Source: Candidatus Rokuibacteriota bacterium (GTDB taxonomy: Bacteria > Methylomirabilota > Methylomirabilia > Rokubacteriales > CSP1-6). From it: a stretch of 64,000 bases of DNA. Below are positions 46,427-55,508 of this stretch, piece after piece. The stretch lies in contig QHRU01000035.1 in assembly GCA_003220225.1 (NCBI GenBank), positions 186,001 to 250,000 of the forward strand. The letters are read 5' to 3'. The notes beneath the pieces are model-generated. The model searched no databases. It had not been told where the DNA came from and was given only the letters and a program-made list of their open reading frames with translations. The position numbers and the translations under genes are program-made. The stretch's first letter is position 1. Every line of letters begins with the position of its first letter.

Positions 46427-46487
46427 TGCGGCGGCGCCGATGCTGCGACGTGACTCGAACGAAGCCGGCCTAAGTCGCGCAGCGGCG

Positions 46488-47123
46488 TTACTTCTTGGTG
46501 GGCGCGCCCAGCCGCATCAGGTGCTGCCTGGCCTCGTCCGCGCGCAGGCTGTTGGGCGTGTCCTTGAGGACCCGCTGATAGGTGGCGACGGCCTCGGCGG
46601 GCCGGCCCCCCAACTCCTGCACGCGCGCGAGCGCAAACTGCACCTCGTCGAAGAGGAAGTCCTTGGGTCCGAGGTCGCGGGCCACCGCCTGGAAGGCCTC
46701 GATGGCCTTGCCCCAGTCGCGCTCGGCCTCCCAGGTGTAGCCGATCGAGGTCCGGGCCAGCACGCGCACGGTCGCGCTGTGGCCGCGCGCCAGCGCGATC
46801 TCGTAGGCCCCGCGCGCCGGCGCCCACTGCCGCGCGGCGTAGCGCAGGTTGCCCAGCTCGAAGGCGGCCTCGGCCACCGGGCCGGCCGAGGGATGCCGCG
46901 CGAGCACCTGCTCGAGCTCCTGCTGCGCGCGCGCCCGCGCCTCGGCCGGCGCCTGCGGGCTCTGGGCGGCGTACACGCGGGTCATCACCTCGGCGTAGAC
47001 GGCGGCGACACGCCGCTGCTGGCCGTCGTACCAGTACCAGCCGCCGGCGGCGGCCGCGAGGACGACGAGCACGAGGGCGCCGGCGGCGACGAGCGTGCGC
47101 ACCGGCGGCAGCGTGAGGTTCAT
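46488..47123 (-). CDS. Membrane-anchored TPR-repeat protein
   Basis: 211 residues. One TM near the N-terminus (about 10-30, LVAAGALVLVVLAAAAGGWY). The periplasmic/exposed part has two to three tetratricopeptide-like units (AAFELGNLRYAARQWAPARG, ALARGHSATVRVLARTSIGY, EVQFALARVQELGGRPAEAV). Similar layout to YfgM-type proteins. ATGA overlap with the bactofilin gene. Likely a scaffold for the cytoskeletal neighbour. Confidence 0.75.
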   Translation of the reverse strand: MNLTLPPVRTLVAAGALVLVVLAAAAGGWYWYDGQQRRVAAVYAEVMTRVYAAQSPQAPAEARARAQQELEQVLARHPSAGPVAEAAFELGNLRYAARQWAPARGAYEIALARGHSATVRVLARTSIGYTWEAERDWGKAIEAFQAVARDLGPKDFLFDEVQFALARVQELGGRPAEAVATYQRVLKDTPNSLRADEARQHLMRLGAPTKK

Positions 47124-47536
47124 GCGCGTGCCTGCTGCGGCGCGCCGGGGGCCGGCTCCAGCCAGATCTCCCCCTTGACGCTGGCGCCGTCGGCGGCGGT
47201 GAAGCTGCCGCTCTTGACGGTGCCCGTCAGGGCGCCCGTGGACAGGACCTCCACGCCCGTGTCGGCCGAGAGGTTGCCGCGCACGACGCCGCCGATGACG
47301 ATGGCGTGCGCGGTGATGTTGGCGTCCACGCGGGCCTCGGGGCCGACGTGCAGCGTGCCCTCGAGCACGATGTCGCCCTCGAACTGGCCCCGCAGCGTCA
47401 GCGTTCCCTCCCCGCGCAGCTCGCCCTTGATCGTCACCCCGGTCCCGATCGTCGTGGGCGAGGCGTGCGCGCCGTGGGCGGCCGCGGCGCCGGCCACGTC
47501 ACCGCCGAGGCCCAAGAACGCCAGCAGGCGTCTCAT
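47120..47536 (-). CDS. Bactofilin-family cytoskeletal protein
   Basis: 138 residues. The beta-helical bactofilin domain is visible as repeating TIGTGVTIKGELRGEGTL, LRGQFEGDIVLEGTLHVGPE, VIGGVVRGNLSADTG and TGALTGTVKSGSF. Bactofilins polymerise at the membrane and organise cell shape or chromosome partners. The start at 47536 (MRRLLAFLG) overlaps the upstream stop as ATGA; a longer in-frame read-through to 47917 lacks family features. First operon after dif. Confidence 0.85.
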   Translation of the reverse strand: MRRLLAFLGLGGDVAGAAAAHGAHASPTTIGTGVTIKGELRGEGTLTLRGQFEGDIVLEGTLHVGPEARVDANITAHAIVIGGVVRGNLSADTGVEVLSTGALTGTVKSGSFTAADGASVKGEIWLEPAPGAPQQARA

Positions 47537-47712
47537 CGCAGCCGCAATCCTTTCCGGTATTGCCGGCCGCAGTGCCGGCAGCGCTTCCAGCCCACGTAGA
47601 CGCGCGAGGTGACTCGACCGCAGTGCGGGCAGCGCTGATAGCGCCGCCGCCCCCAAGCGAGCCCGAGCCCCGCGAGGACCGCGGCGCCGACGACCGGCCA
47701 CGGAACCTCCAC
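47533..47712 (-). CDS. Small membrane-anchored zinc-ribbon protein
   Basis: 59 residues from a GTG at 47712. One TM (PWPVVGAAVLAGLGLAW) is followed by RRRYQRCPHCGRVT and KRCRHCGRQYRKG: two CxxC pairs form a zinc ribbon. Its stop overlaps the bactofilin start. Function not known; the operon position suggests it works with the bactofilin and TPR proteins. A start further upstream adds non-family sequence. Confidence 0.6.
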   Translation of the reverse strand: MEVPWPVVGAAVLAGLGLAWGRRRYQRCPHCGRVTSRVYVGWKRCRHCGRQYRKGLRLR

Positions 47713-47893
47713 GGGTTCCCATGCTAAACGGTTCCCGAGATTTCGGGCAAGATTCCGGAACGGTGATACTCTCTGCGCCGGAGTCGCGCGATGCCGGGGC
47801 AACGGCGACGCGCACTTCACGCGATCCTCGCGCAGGACGGTGCAGGCATCTGCCTTGCGAAGTTCTACCTGGCCAAGCGCAGGAGGACGGGGC

Positions 47894-48094
47894 ATGGAGA
47901 GGAATCGCTCGCAGCATCTGAGCGTCGAGGTGCAGTTGATGACTGAGCCGTGCCTCTGGCGCTGGGAGATTCGTGACCGGGACCGAGACGAGGTCGTCGA
48001 CAGCAGCTGGAGCCGCGAGTGGATGGCCTACGAATCGCCTGAGGAAGCCCTGCGCGCCGGTCGGCAGCGTCTCACCTCGCTGATCCGGCGCTAG
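47894..48094 (+). CDS. Small acidic/Trp-rich protein of unknown function
   Basis: 66 residues with an AGGAGG site 7 bases before ATG 47894. Reads EPCLWRWEIRDRDRDEVVDS and WMAYESPEEALRAGRQRL. No family recognised. An overlapping ORF in another frame (47791-47946, 51 codons, HAILAQDGAGICLAKFYLAK) is also possible; the ribosome-binding site favours this one. Confidence 0.5.
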   Translation: MERNRSQHLSVEVQLMTEPCLWRWEIRDRDRDEVVDSSWSREWMAYESPEEALRAGRQRLTSLIRR

Positions 48095-48100
48095 GGCGCG

Positions 48101-48129
48101 CCGCCGGCGCCCCCGCGGGGCGCCGGCGG
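48101..48129. terminator. Bidirectional terminator hairpin
   Basis: CCGCCGGCGCCCC pairs perfectly over 13 bp with GGGGCGCCGGCGG around CGC, between the ends of converging genes at 48094 and 48143. Confidence 0.7.
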
Positions 48130-48142
48130 TCCTGCCCGCTCC

Positions 48143-48391
48143 TTACGCCTTGATGCCGAGACGCTCGAGCCCTTCTTTCGCCGCCTTCTCCGCCTCGGCG
48201 TGCTTGCCTTCCTTGTGCAGCCGATCGGCCTCCGCCGCCTTGATCCGCGCGTCATGGGCCCCCGCGTCGAGCCGGTTGCCCGCCGTCGCGTTGATCTGGC
48301 CCACCAGCTTGGGGCACTGAAACGCGTCGGCCGCGCCGGCGAACGCCAGGGCCGCGACCCCGATCACCGCCGCCGTGATGAAACGATGCAT
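48143..48391 (-). CDS. Small exported protein of unknown function
   Basis: 82 residues with a signal peptide (HRFITAAVIGVAALAFAGAA, cleavage near DAFQC) and a helical, Lys/Glu/Ala-rich mature part (EADRLHKEGKHAEAEKAAKE). AGGAGG precedes the ATG at 48391. Resembles small periplasmic helical-hairpin proteins; no function can be given. Confidence 0.6.
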   Translation of the reverse strand: MHRFITAAVIGVAALAFAGAADAFQCPKLVGQINATAGNRLDAGAHDARIKAAEADRLHKEGKHAEAEKAAKEGLERLGIKA

Positions 48392-48469
48392 CCGGCACCT
48401 CCTGGCAGGGGGATGGATAGAAAACGCGGCGAGTATACCCCCGAACGTCACGGCCCGGCGTGCGCCCGC

Positions 48470-48787
48470 TCAGGCGCCCAGCTGGACGAAGACCGCGCCG
48501 TCCTGCACGCGGGCGGGAAAGCAGGCCACGCGCACCGCGGGATTGTTGACGTTGGCGCCGGAGGTCACGTCCCAGCGCCAGGCGTGCCAGGGGCAGACCA
48601 CGACGGTGCCCTCGAGATCGCCCTCGCCGAGCGGCCCGCCGCGATGGCTGCACGTGTTGTCGATCGCGTAGTAGGTCCCCTCGACGTTGAAGACCGCGAG
48701 CGCGCGGCCGCCGGTCTCCACGACCCGTCCCTCGCCGGGGGAAATCTCCCCTGTCGCGGCCACGCGGACCCAATGCTCGTTGCTCAT
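48470..48787 (-). CDS. Rieske [2Fe-2S] ferredoxin-like protein
   Basis: 105 residues. Cluster ligands lie in CSHRGGPLGEG (CxH) and CPWHAWRWD (CxxH). The size and lack of other domains fit the NirD/BphA3-type electron-transfer ferredoxins that supply dioxygenases. No oxygenase is next to it. The start at 48787 follows a possible promoter. Confidence 0.9.
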   Translation of the reverse strand: MSNEHWVRVAATGEISPGEGRVVETGGRALAVFNVEGTYYAIDNTCSHRGGPLGEGDLEGTVVVCPWHAWRWDVTSGANVNNPAVRVACFPARVQDGAVFVQLGA

Positions 48788-48794
48788 GGCTCTC

Positions 48795-48823
48795 TCGTAG
48801 CCGTCTCCCCCGCCCGCTGTCAA
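48795..48823 (-). promoter_or_regulatory. Possible promoter for the Rieske gene
   Basis: On the - strand: TTGACA (48823-48818), 17 bases, CTACGA (48800-48795). Consensus -35, weak -10. Confidence 0.4.
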
Positions 48824-48955
48824 GCCGCCGTCGACAGCCGGTTTGTGATGACTGCAGACCGAGGGCTGGGCCGCGAGGGGCCGACGCGCGCCCCGAGGAG
48901 GAGCGGTCCCCGGCTTGGTGAGCGGCCCCGCCCCGTGGTAGGGTGCTCACCGTTG

Positions 48956-50017
48956 GTGCAGGGTTGTCTCGTCCGTAAGTCCGCTGCGCTCGCCCTCCTG
49001 TTGTGCGTCGTGAGCGTTCTCGTCCTCGGCGTGGTGTCGCTGCGCGCCGAGACGGCCGCCGCCACCGGGCCCACCCATCATCTGGCCCGGGGCTTCCGCA
49101 ACCTCGACACGACCTACCACTACTCGATGCGCGCGCGCGCGCACCGCCTGATGCGCCGCGTGCTGTTCGAGGGCTGGCCGGCGCGGGGGACGCGGCCGGC
49201 CGTGCTGCCCAACGACGGCGCCGCGCTGCGTGCCAACGGCACGACGCCGACCGTCACCTGGATCGGGCACTCGACGCTGCTGGTCCAGCTGGCCGGCGTC
49301 AACATCCTGACCGATCCCCACTGGGGCGAGCGGGCGAGCCCCGTCGGGTTCGCGGGCCCGCGCCGCCTCATCGCGCCGGGCATGCGCGTGCGGGACCTGC
49401 CGCCGATCCACGCCGTCGTGATCTCACACGATCACTACGACCATCTCGATGCCGACACGGTCGTGCGGCTCGATCGCGCCTTCCATCCGAAGTTCTTCGT
49501 GCCCCTCGGCCTCAAGGCCTGGCTGGGCGACCTCGGGATCACGAACGTCGTCGAGATGGACTGGTGGGAGAGCCAGCCGCTTCGCGGGCTCACGTTCACG
49601 TGCACCCCCGCCCAGCACTCGTCGGGCCGCGGCCTGCGCGATCAGAATCTGCGCCTGTGGTCGTCGTGGGTGGTCACCGGCGGCGGCAAGCGCTTCTTCT
49701 TCGCGGGCGACACGGGCTACACGAAGGCGCTCGCCGAGATCGGCAAGCGGCTCGGACCGTTCGACCTCGCGGCCATCCCGATCGGCGGCTACAGCGCGTG
49801 GGAGACGGGCCATCCCAACCACGTCAACCCCGAAGAAGCGCTGCGGCTCTTCCAGGACCTCGGCGGCCGGCTCTTCGTGCCGATCCACTTCGGCACCTTC
49901 GACATGAACCGTGAGCCCTTCGCAGAGCCGCCGGCGCGCCTGATGAGGGCCGCCGTCGCGGACGGCATCGAGGAGCACATCGCGCTCCTCTCCCCCGGCC
50001 AGTCGGTCCACTGGTAG
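48956..50017 (+). CDS. Exported metallo-beta-lactamase-fold hydrolase (NAPE-PLD-like)
   Basis: 353 residues from GTG 48956, giving a signal peptide (RKSAALALLLCVVSVLVLGV). The MBL fold shows TWIGHSTLLVQLAGVNILTD, then HDHYDHLD (HxHxDH zinc ligands), FFFAGDTGYTK and the distal VPIHFGTFD. This resembles N-acylphosphatidylethanolamine phospholipase D and UlaG-type enzymes. A phospholipid substrate is plausible for a secreted member, but not shown. Confidence 0.8.
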   Translation: MQGCLVRKSAALALLLCVVSVLVLGVVSLRAETAAATGPTHHLARGFRNLDTTYHYSMRARAHRLMRRVLFEGWPARGTRPAVLPNDGAALRANGTTPTVTWIGHSTLLVQLAGVNILTDPHWGERASPVGFAGPRRLIAPGMRVRDLPPIHAVVISHDHYDHLDADTVVRLDRAFHPKFFVPLGLKAWLGDLGITNVVEMDWWESQPLRGLTFTCTPAQHSSGRGLRDQNLRLWSSWVVTGGGKRFFFAGDTGYTKALAEIGKRLGPFDLAAIPIGGYSAWETGHPNHVNPEEALRLFQDLGGRLFVPIHFGTFDMNREPFAEPPARLMRAAVADGIEEHIALLSPGQSVHW

Positions 50018-50049
50018 TCGCGCGCCGCCGGGGGGCGGCCGCCGGCGCC

Positions 50050-50232
50050 TCAGTCGCTCGCGAGCTTGCCGTTGTAGCCCCAGTTCGCCTTCTCGACGTC
50101 CTGGAAGACGATGTGCACCTGGTCGGCGGTGGTCTTGCCGATCTTCACCATGGCCTCGGTGATGGCCTGCGTCAGCTCGCGCTTCTGCTGCTGGGTGCGC
50201 CCCGCGTACCACTGGATCGTGATGTTGGGCAT
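50050..50232 (-). CDS. 4-oxalocrotonate tautomerase family protein
   Basis: 60 residues starting PNITIQWYAGRTQQQKREL after Met; the catalytic N-terminal Pro is present. The C-terminal VQDVEKANWGYNGKL-like stretch is typical. Tautomerase superfamily enzymes act in aromatic degradation, among other roles. Confidence 0.85.
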   Translation of the reverse strand: MPNITIQWYAGRTQQQKRELTQAITEAMVKIGKTTADQVHIVFQDVEKANWGYNGKLASD

Positions 50233-50270
50233 GGCTGGCGTCCTCCGGGAACCCGAATACGCGGAGCCTA

Positions 50271-50873
50271 TCACGACTCCGCGAGCCGCTCGACCTCGCG
50301 GCGCCGGAAGCAGCCGACGAGGTGGTCGTTCACCATCCCGGTGGCTTGCATGAACGCGTAGCAGATCGTCGGGCCCACGAAGGCGAAGCCGCGCGCCTTG
50401 AGGTCGCGGCTCAGCGCGTGCGCGAGGTCGGTCACCGCCGGCACCTGCCGCGGCTGCCGCCAGCGGTTCTGGAGCGGCCGCCCGTCCACGTGGCGCCAGA
50501 GCCAGGCATCGAACGAGCCCTCGACGCGCTGGATCTCGCGGAACGCGCGCGCGTTGCTCACGGTCGCGGCGATCTTGCCGCGGTGACGCACGATGCCCTC
50601 GTCGCGCAGCAGCGCGCGGAGGCGGGCGGCGCCGAACCGCGCGACGGTCCTGGCGTCGAACCGGGCGAAGGCGCGGCGATAGGCCTCGCGCTTGGCGAGG
50701 ATCGTCGACCAGGAGAGTCCCGCCTGCGCGCCCTCGAGCACGAGGAACTCGAAGAGCCGGCGGTCGTCGTGCACGGGGACGCCCCACTCGCGGTCGTGAT
50801 AGCGGATCATCGCCGGCGCGCCCGAGGCCCACGCGCAGCGGCGGGGCGTCAGAGCCGCGCCCACGCCGCCCAC
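50271..50873 (-). CDS. tag: DNA-3-methyladenine glycosylase I
   Basis: 200 residues from GTG 50873 (GTG 50864 also possible). It removes 3-methyladenine from DNA. RRCAWASG holds the first zinc ligand Cys, MIRYHDREWGVPVHDD is the substrate pocket, QAGLSWSTILAKRE is the HhH-like region, and NDHLVGCF carries the His/Cys zinc ligands. The start overlaps the end of the DUF423 gene by about 25 bases. Confidence 0.93.
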   Translation of the reverse strand: MGGVGAALTPRRCAWASGAPAMIRYHDREWGVPVHDDRRLFEFLVLEGAQAGLSWSTILAKREAYRRAFARFDARTVARFGAARLRALLRDEGIVRHRGKIAATVSNARAFREIQRVEGSFDAWLWRHVDGRPLQNRWRQPRQVPAVTDLAHALSRDLKARGFAFVGPTICYAFMQATGMVNDHLVGCFRRREVERLAES

Positions 50874-51220
50874 GCCAGCGAGGCCCAGCCCACGAGAAAC
50901 GCCGCGCCGCCGAACGGCGTCACCGCGCCGAGCCAGCGCTGCCCCGTGCCCGCGAGCACATAGAGGCTGCCCGAGAAGAGCACGGTGCCCACGACGAACA
51001 GCCAGCCCGCGGCGGCGACGGCGCTGCCGCCCCCGCGGCCGGCGACGCCGCCCACCGCGAGCAGGGCGAGCGCGTGATACATCTGATAGCGCACGCCGAT
51101 CTCGAACACGCTCAGCATGTCGGGCCCGAGGCGCCCGCGCAGGGCGTGCGCCCCGAACGCGCCGAGGGCGACCGCCACGAAGGCGGAGGCGCAGCCGAGC
51201 GTGAAGAACAGCCGGTCCAC
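50849..51220 (-). CDS. DUF423 family membrane protein
   Basis: 123 residues from GTG 51220. Four TM segments with GAFGAHALRGRL, RYQMYHALALL, LFSGSLYVLAGTG and VTPFGGAAFLVGWASLAW, the YgdD/DUF423 pattern. Function unknown. Its start shares a base with the preceding stop. Confidence 0.88.
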   Translation of the reverse strand: MDRLFFTLGCASAFVAVALGAFGAHALRGRLGPDMLSVFEIGVRYQMYHALALLAVGGVAGRGGGSAVAAAGWLFVVGTVLFSGSLYVLAGTGQRWLGAVTPFGGAAFLVGWASLAWAAWARL

Positions 51221-52230
51221 TACCCGAGCGTGAACGCCAGCTCGCCCAGGCGCTCGATGCGGTTGGTGAGCCGGTCGCCGGCCTTGAGCCACACCTGCTT
51301 GTCCTTGGGGTAGCCGGCGATGACGCCCTCCGGCGTGCCCGTGAAGATGAGGTCGCCCGGCCGCAGCGTGAACATCTTCGAGGCGTAGGCGACGAGCTGC
51401 TTGCAGGTGTAGACCATGTCGGACGTGTTGGACGACTGCCGCACCTCGCCGTTGACCTTCGTGTCCAGCGCGAGCGCGTTGGGATCGGGGACCTGGTCGG
51501 CGGTCACGAGGTAGGGCCCGATCGGGGCGAAGCCGTCGAGGCTCTTGCCGATCATCCACTGGCTCGTGCGCTGCTGCAGATCGCGCGCGGAGAGGTCGTT
51601 GCCCACGCAGTACCCGAACACGGACGAGAGCGCGTCGGCTTCGCTCACGTTGCGCGCGACGCGGCCGATCACGATGACCAGCTCGACCTCGTAGTCCACC
51701 TTCTCCGTCGGCTCCTCCGAGACCCGGATCACGCTTTTGTGGCCGGCGAGCGCGTTGTTGTACTTGTTGAAGAGGATCGGCGTCTTGGGCACGGGATTGC
51801 CGGTCTCCGCCGCGTGCTTGCGATAGTTCAGGCCCACGCAGATGATCTTCTCGGGATTCGTGACGCACGGGCCGAACTTGACGGTGTCCTCGGCCAGGAC
51901 GAGGTTCGGGCGACCGGCCGCGCGCTCGACGAGCCTGGGGAGCGCCTTGAGCTCGCCGCGGCCCTGCAGCACCGCGTCGATGGTCGTCGGCGCCCGCAGC
52001 TTGAAGGCCGCCTCGGCCGCCCGCACGTCGACGATGCCCCGGTCGGTCTTGATGCCGAGGCTCGCGTCACCGTTGTTCCGGAGCGTGACGAACGTCAGTC
52101 CGCGCGGCAGCTCATCGCTCGCCGTCGCGGCGGACGCGTGGCCTGGACCGAATCCCGGCCGCAGGCCCGCGGCGGCGGCGGCGGTGCCGAGGACGGACGT
52201 CTTGAGAAAGGTGCGACGGCGCTGGTTCAT
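51220..52230 (-). CDS. Tat-exported fumarylacetoacetate hydrolase family protein
   Basis: 336 residues. Residues 1-36 form a twin-arginine signal (NQRRRTFLKTSVLGTAAAAA). The catalytic domain has ICVGLNYRKHAAETGNPVP, then KVDYEVELVIVIGR with the acidic metal ligands, and RPGDLIFTGTPEGV. FAH-family enzymes hydrolyse or decarboxylate beta-dicarbonyl acids and are normally cytosolic, so export is unusual. Stop overlaps the DUF423 start by one base. Confidence 0.88.
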   Translation of the reverse strand: MNQRRRTFLKTSVLGTAAAAAGLRPGFGPGHASAATASDELPRGLTFVTLRNNGDASLGIKTDRGIVDVRAAEAAFKLRAPTTIDAVLQGRGELKALPRLVERAAGRPNLVLAEDTVKFGPCVTNPEKIICVGLNYRKHAAETGNPVPKTPILFNKYNNALAGHKSVIRVSEEPTEKVDYEVELVIVIGRVARNVSEADALSSVFGYCVGNDLSARDLQQRTSQWMIGKSLDGFAPIGPYLVTADQVPDPNALALDTKVNGEVRQSSNTSDMVYTCKQLVAYASKMFTLRPGDLIFTGTPEGVIAGYPKDKQVWLKAGDRLTNRIERLGELAFTLG

Positions 52231-52259
52231 GAGGGCCTCCCTGGGCGCTGGACTATACC

Positions 52260-53396
<1,137 letters not shown>

Positions 53397-53430
53397 CGCG
53401 GCCCGATGATAGCGGAGACGCGGGGCGTTG

Positions 53431-54540
53431 TTATTCGGGCGAGTCGGCGAGGAAGGCGGCGAGGCCGCGCGCGTGGAGCGCCCGCACGGTCGACACGGCC
53501 GCCGCGCGCTCGGCGAACGGCCCGACGAGCACGCGCGCCAGCAGGCCCTGGCGGTCGCCGCCTAATGCCATCGTCACCGCGTGGCGGCGCAGCCGCTGCA
53601 CCAGCCGCGTGGCCACGTCGGTGGTGTGGAACGCGCCCACCTGCACCCAGAACTCTCGGCGCGGCGCCGGCGGCGTCCGCGCGGTCATCGGCCGTGCCGC
53701 GGGGGTCTCGGGGCGTGGCGTCGCGGCGAGGGCGAGCGGCGCCGGCGGCGCCAGCCCGCGCGGCGCCGCGTCGCTCGCGACCACGCCGGTCATCGGCGCC
53801 CGGACCTCGGCGACGATCACCGCGGCGGCGCTCGGCGGATCCGGGGCCGCCGGCGTCGCGACGACGCGCGGCGGAGGTCCGACGGGCGCCGGCGCGGCCA
53901 CCATCGCGCGAACCGCGCTCGCGGTCGCCTGCGCGCGGGCGACCGGCCCGGCCTTCTCACGGAGGCGATCGACGAGCTCGTCGTACGATCCCAGCTGCAG
54001 CACGCGCTCGAACTGCACGTGATAGTTCGCCGCGAGGCTCACCCCATCCACGACGACGTCACGCACGAGCCAGTCGTTCGCGCGCCGCACCATCCGGTAC
54101 TCGATCGGGAACTCGCCGCCCGTCCGCGTCAGCAGCAGGCTGCTCACGGTGGCCGCGTCGTGCTCGACCGCCTCGCCGAGCCAGCGGATGGTGACGCCGC
54201 CCTCGCCCACCCGCGCCTTGCCACCCACCCACGCGAGATACGCGCGCTCGATGACGTCGGCGTAGAGCCGCGTGAACGCCGCGCGCGCGGGCGGCGGCAG
54301 CGGCTCCCAGTGGCGCCCGAGCGCCAGCGCGGAGGCTCCGTCGAAGTCGAAGATCCCGTTGACGAGCGCCCGCACGGCCGTCACCCGCTCTTCGACGCCG
54401 CCCTCGAGCTCGGGAGCGAGGATGATGCGGTTGGCGCGCTCGAAGAACGTCCGCAGCCGGTCGGTCGGCTCACCCGCGAGGCTCGGGACCGCGCCGAACA
54501 GCACCAGCACGATCGCGGCGAGAAAACGGCGCGCCATCAC
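53431..54540 (-). CDS. MlaC-like lipid-binding protein fused to a SPOR domain
   Basis: 369 residues. Signal peptide 1-22. Residues 23-205 match the MlaC/Ttg2 phospholipid-binding family: RVTAVRALVNGIFDFDGASA, YADVIERAYLAWVGGK and VVVDGVSLAANYHVQFER. A Pro/Ala/Val-rich linker follows (206-290). Residues 295-369 are a SPOR domain (REFWVQVGAFHTTDVATRLV and VLVGPFAERAAAVSTVRALH). SPOR binds denuded peptidoglycan, so the protein may be tethered to septal wall. The other mla genes are not here. Confidence 0.82.
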   Translation of the reverse strand: MMARRFLAAIVLVLFGAVPSLAGEPTDRLRTFFERANRIILAPELEGGVEERVTAVRALVNGIFDFDGASALALGRHWEPLPPPARAAFTRLYADVIERAYLAWVGGKARVGEGGVTIRWLGEAVEHDAATVSSLLLTRTGGEFPIEYRMVRRANDWLVRDVVVDGVSLAANYHVQFERVLQLGSYDELVDRLREKAGPVARAQATASAVRAMVAAPAPVGPPPRVVATPAAPDPPSAAAVIVAEVRAPMTGVVASDAAPRGLAPPAPLALAATPRPETPAARPMTARTPPAPRREFWVQVGAFHTTDVATRLVQRLRRHAVTMALGGDRQGLLARVLVGPFAERAAAVSTVRALHARGLAAFLADSPE

Positions 54541-54603
54541 GTGTCACCATAGCCCGCGGACCACCGGATCCCGCAGTTTTTTCGGCCGCGCTAGACTCTG
54601 CGC

Positions 54604-55062
54604 GTGCGCGCCGCCCTCCTCCTGAGCCTGGCGCTGCTGGTCATTCCCGGCGCGGCCGGCGCCGCGGGCCCCACCGACATCGCGCGCGTGGACGACTACA
54701 TCGATGCGCCGCGCGCGCTGTTCGGGCGCACGCGCGCCGAGCTCGAGCGACGGCTCGGGGTGCCGACCCAGGAGCGCCTGCGCGCGGGCACGATCGTGTT
54801 GTTCTGGCCCGGCCTCGAGGTCGCGATGTCGCCCTCGGCGCGGGTGGCGGCCATCAGCGTGCGCGCGGCGGGGCGGCCGCTGCCCTACGGCCTCGACGTC
54901 GGCGCGCCGCGTGCGCGCGTCGAGGCGGTGCTGGGCCAGGCGCAGGACACGACGGACGAGCGCGCCTTCTACCTCGACGCCGACGGGTTCCCGAACTCGG
55001 TGGAGTTCTTTTTTCGCGACGGGCGCGTCACGCGGATCGAGTGGCGCTTCTGGGCGGACTGA
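54604..55062 (+). CDS. Secreted protein of unknown function
   Basis: 152 residues from GTG 54604; signal peptide RAALLLSLALLVIPGAAGAA. The mature part is compact with RAELERRLGVPTQERLRAGT and YLDADGFPNSVEFFFRDG, which recalls SmpA/BamE-like small periplasmic domains but without enough similarity to name it. Convergent with the receiver-like gene. Confidence 0.5.
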   Translation: MRAALLLSLALLVIPGAAGAAGPTDIARVDDYIDAPRALFGRTRAELERRLGVPTQERLRAGTIVLFWPGLEVAMSPSARVAAISVRAAGRPLPYGLDVGAPRARVEAVLGQAQDTTDERAFYLDADGFPNSVEFFFRDGRVTRIEWRFWAD

Positions 55063-55068
55063 GCGCGC

Positions 55069-55419
55069 TCAGGCGGCTTCGTCGAGCCCGTCGCGCAGCG
55101 CGGCCTCGATGATCGTGCGGGCCAGGGCGGGCTCGCATGGCCGCGTGAGCACGGCGACGATGCCGGGACCGTCGAGCGGCGGCAGCGGCGTCTGCGCCGT
55201 GCGCAGCAGCACCACGGGCACCCCGCCCATCCCCGGCAGCGAGCGGAACCGCGTCAGCAGCAGCAGGCTCGCGTCCACCGGCGCGTCGAGGTCGTAGAGG
55301 ATCAGGTCCGGGGGATCGCTGCCGGCCAGCGCCTCGGGCTCGATCCGCCCGTGGCGCAGCTCGTCCATGTACAGCCAGGACACCGCGAAGCCCAGATTGC
55401 GGAGTCGGCTGCACAGCAC
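55069..55419 (-). CDS. Degenerate response-regulator receiver-like protein
   Basis: 116 residues from GTG 55419. Core DPPDLILYDLDAPVDASLLL has the phosphoacceptor-like Asp, and PVVLLRTAQ matches the beta4 Thr/Ser region. The conserved Lys after beta5 is Arg in VLTRPCEP, so signalling is doubtful. In-frame residues upstream (CRDDATV) look like the usual acidic pair but no start codon precedes them, so the true start, or a mutation of it, is unclear. No output domain. Confidence 0.5.
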   Translation of the reverse strand: MLCSRLRNLGFAVSWLYMDELRHGRIEPEALAGSDPPDLILYDLDAPVDASLLLLTRFRSLPGMGGVPVVLLRTAQTPLPPLDGPGIVAVLTRPCEPALARTIIEAALRDGLDEAA

Positions 55420-55508
55420 GACGGTCGCGTCGTCGCGGCAGAGCGCCGTCAGCGTGGCTATGCCCCCTGCGCCGCACTCCGCGTGCCGGATATGCCTACA
55501 CTGCCGTC

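Noticed and set aside
47537-47917. N-terminal extension of the bactofilin gene up to 47917
   Set aside because: Encodes Arg/Pro-rich sequence with no family match and overlaps the zinc-ribbon gene in another frame.
47791-47946. 51-codon ORF overlapping the 66-residue gene
   Set aside because: No ribosome-binding site was seen, and the overlapping frame has AGGAGG at ideal spacing; kept only as an alternative.
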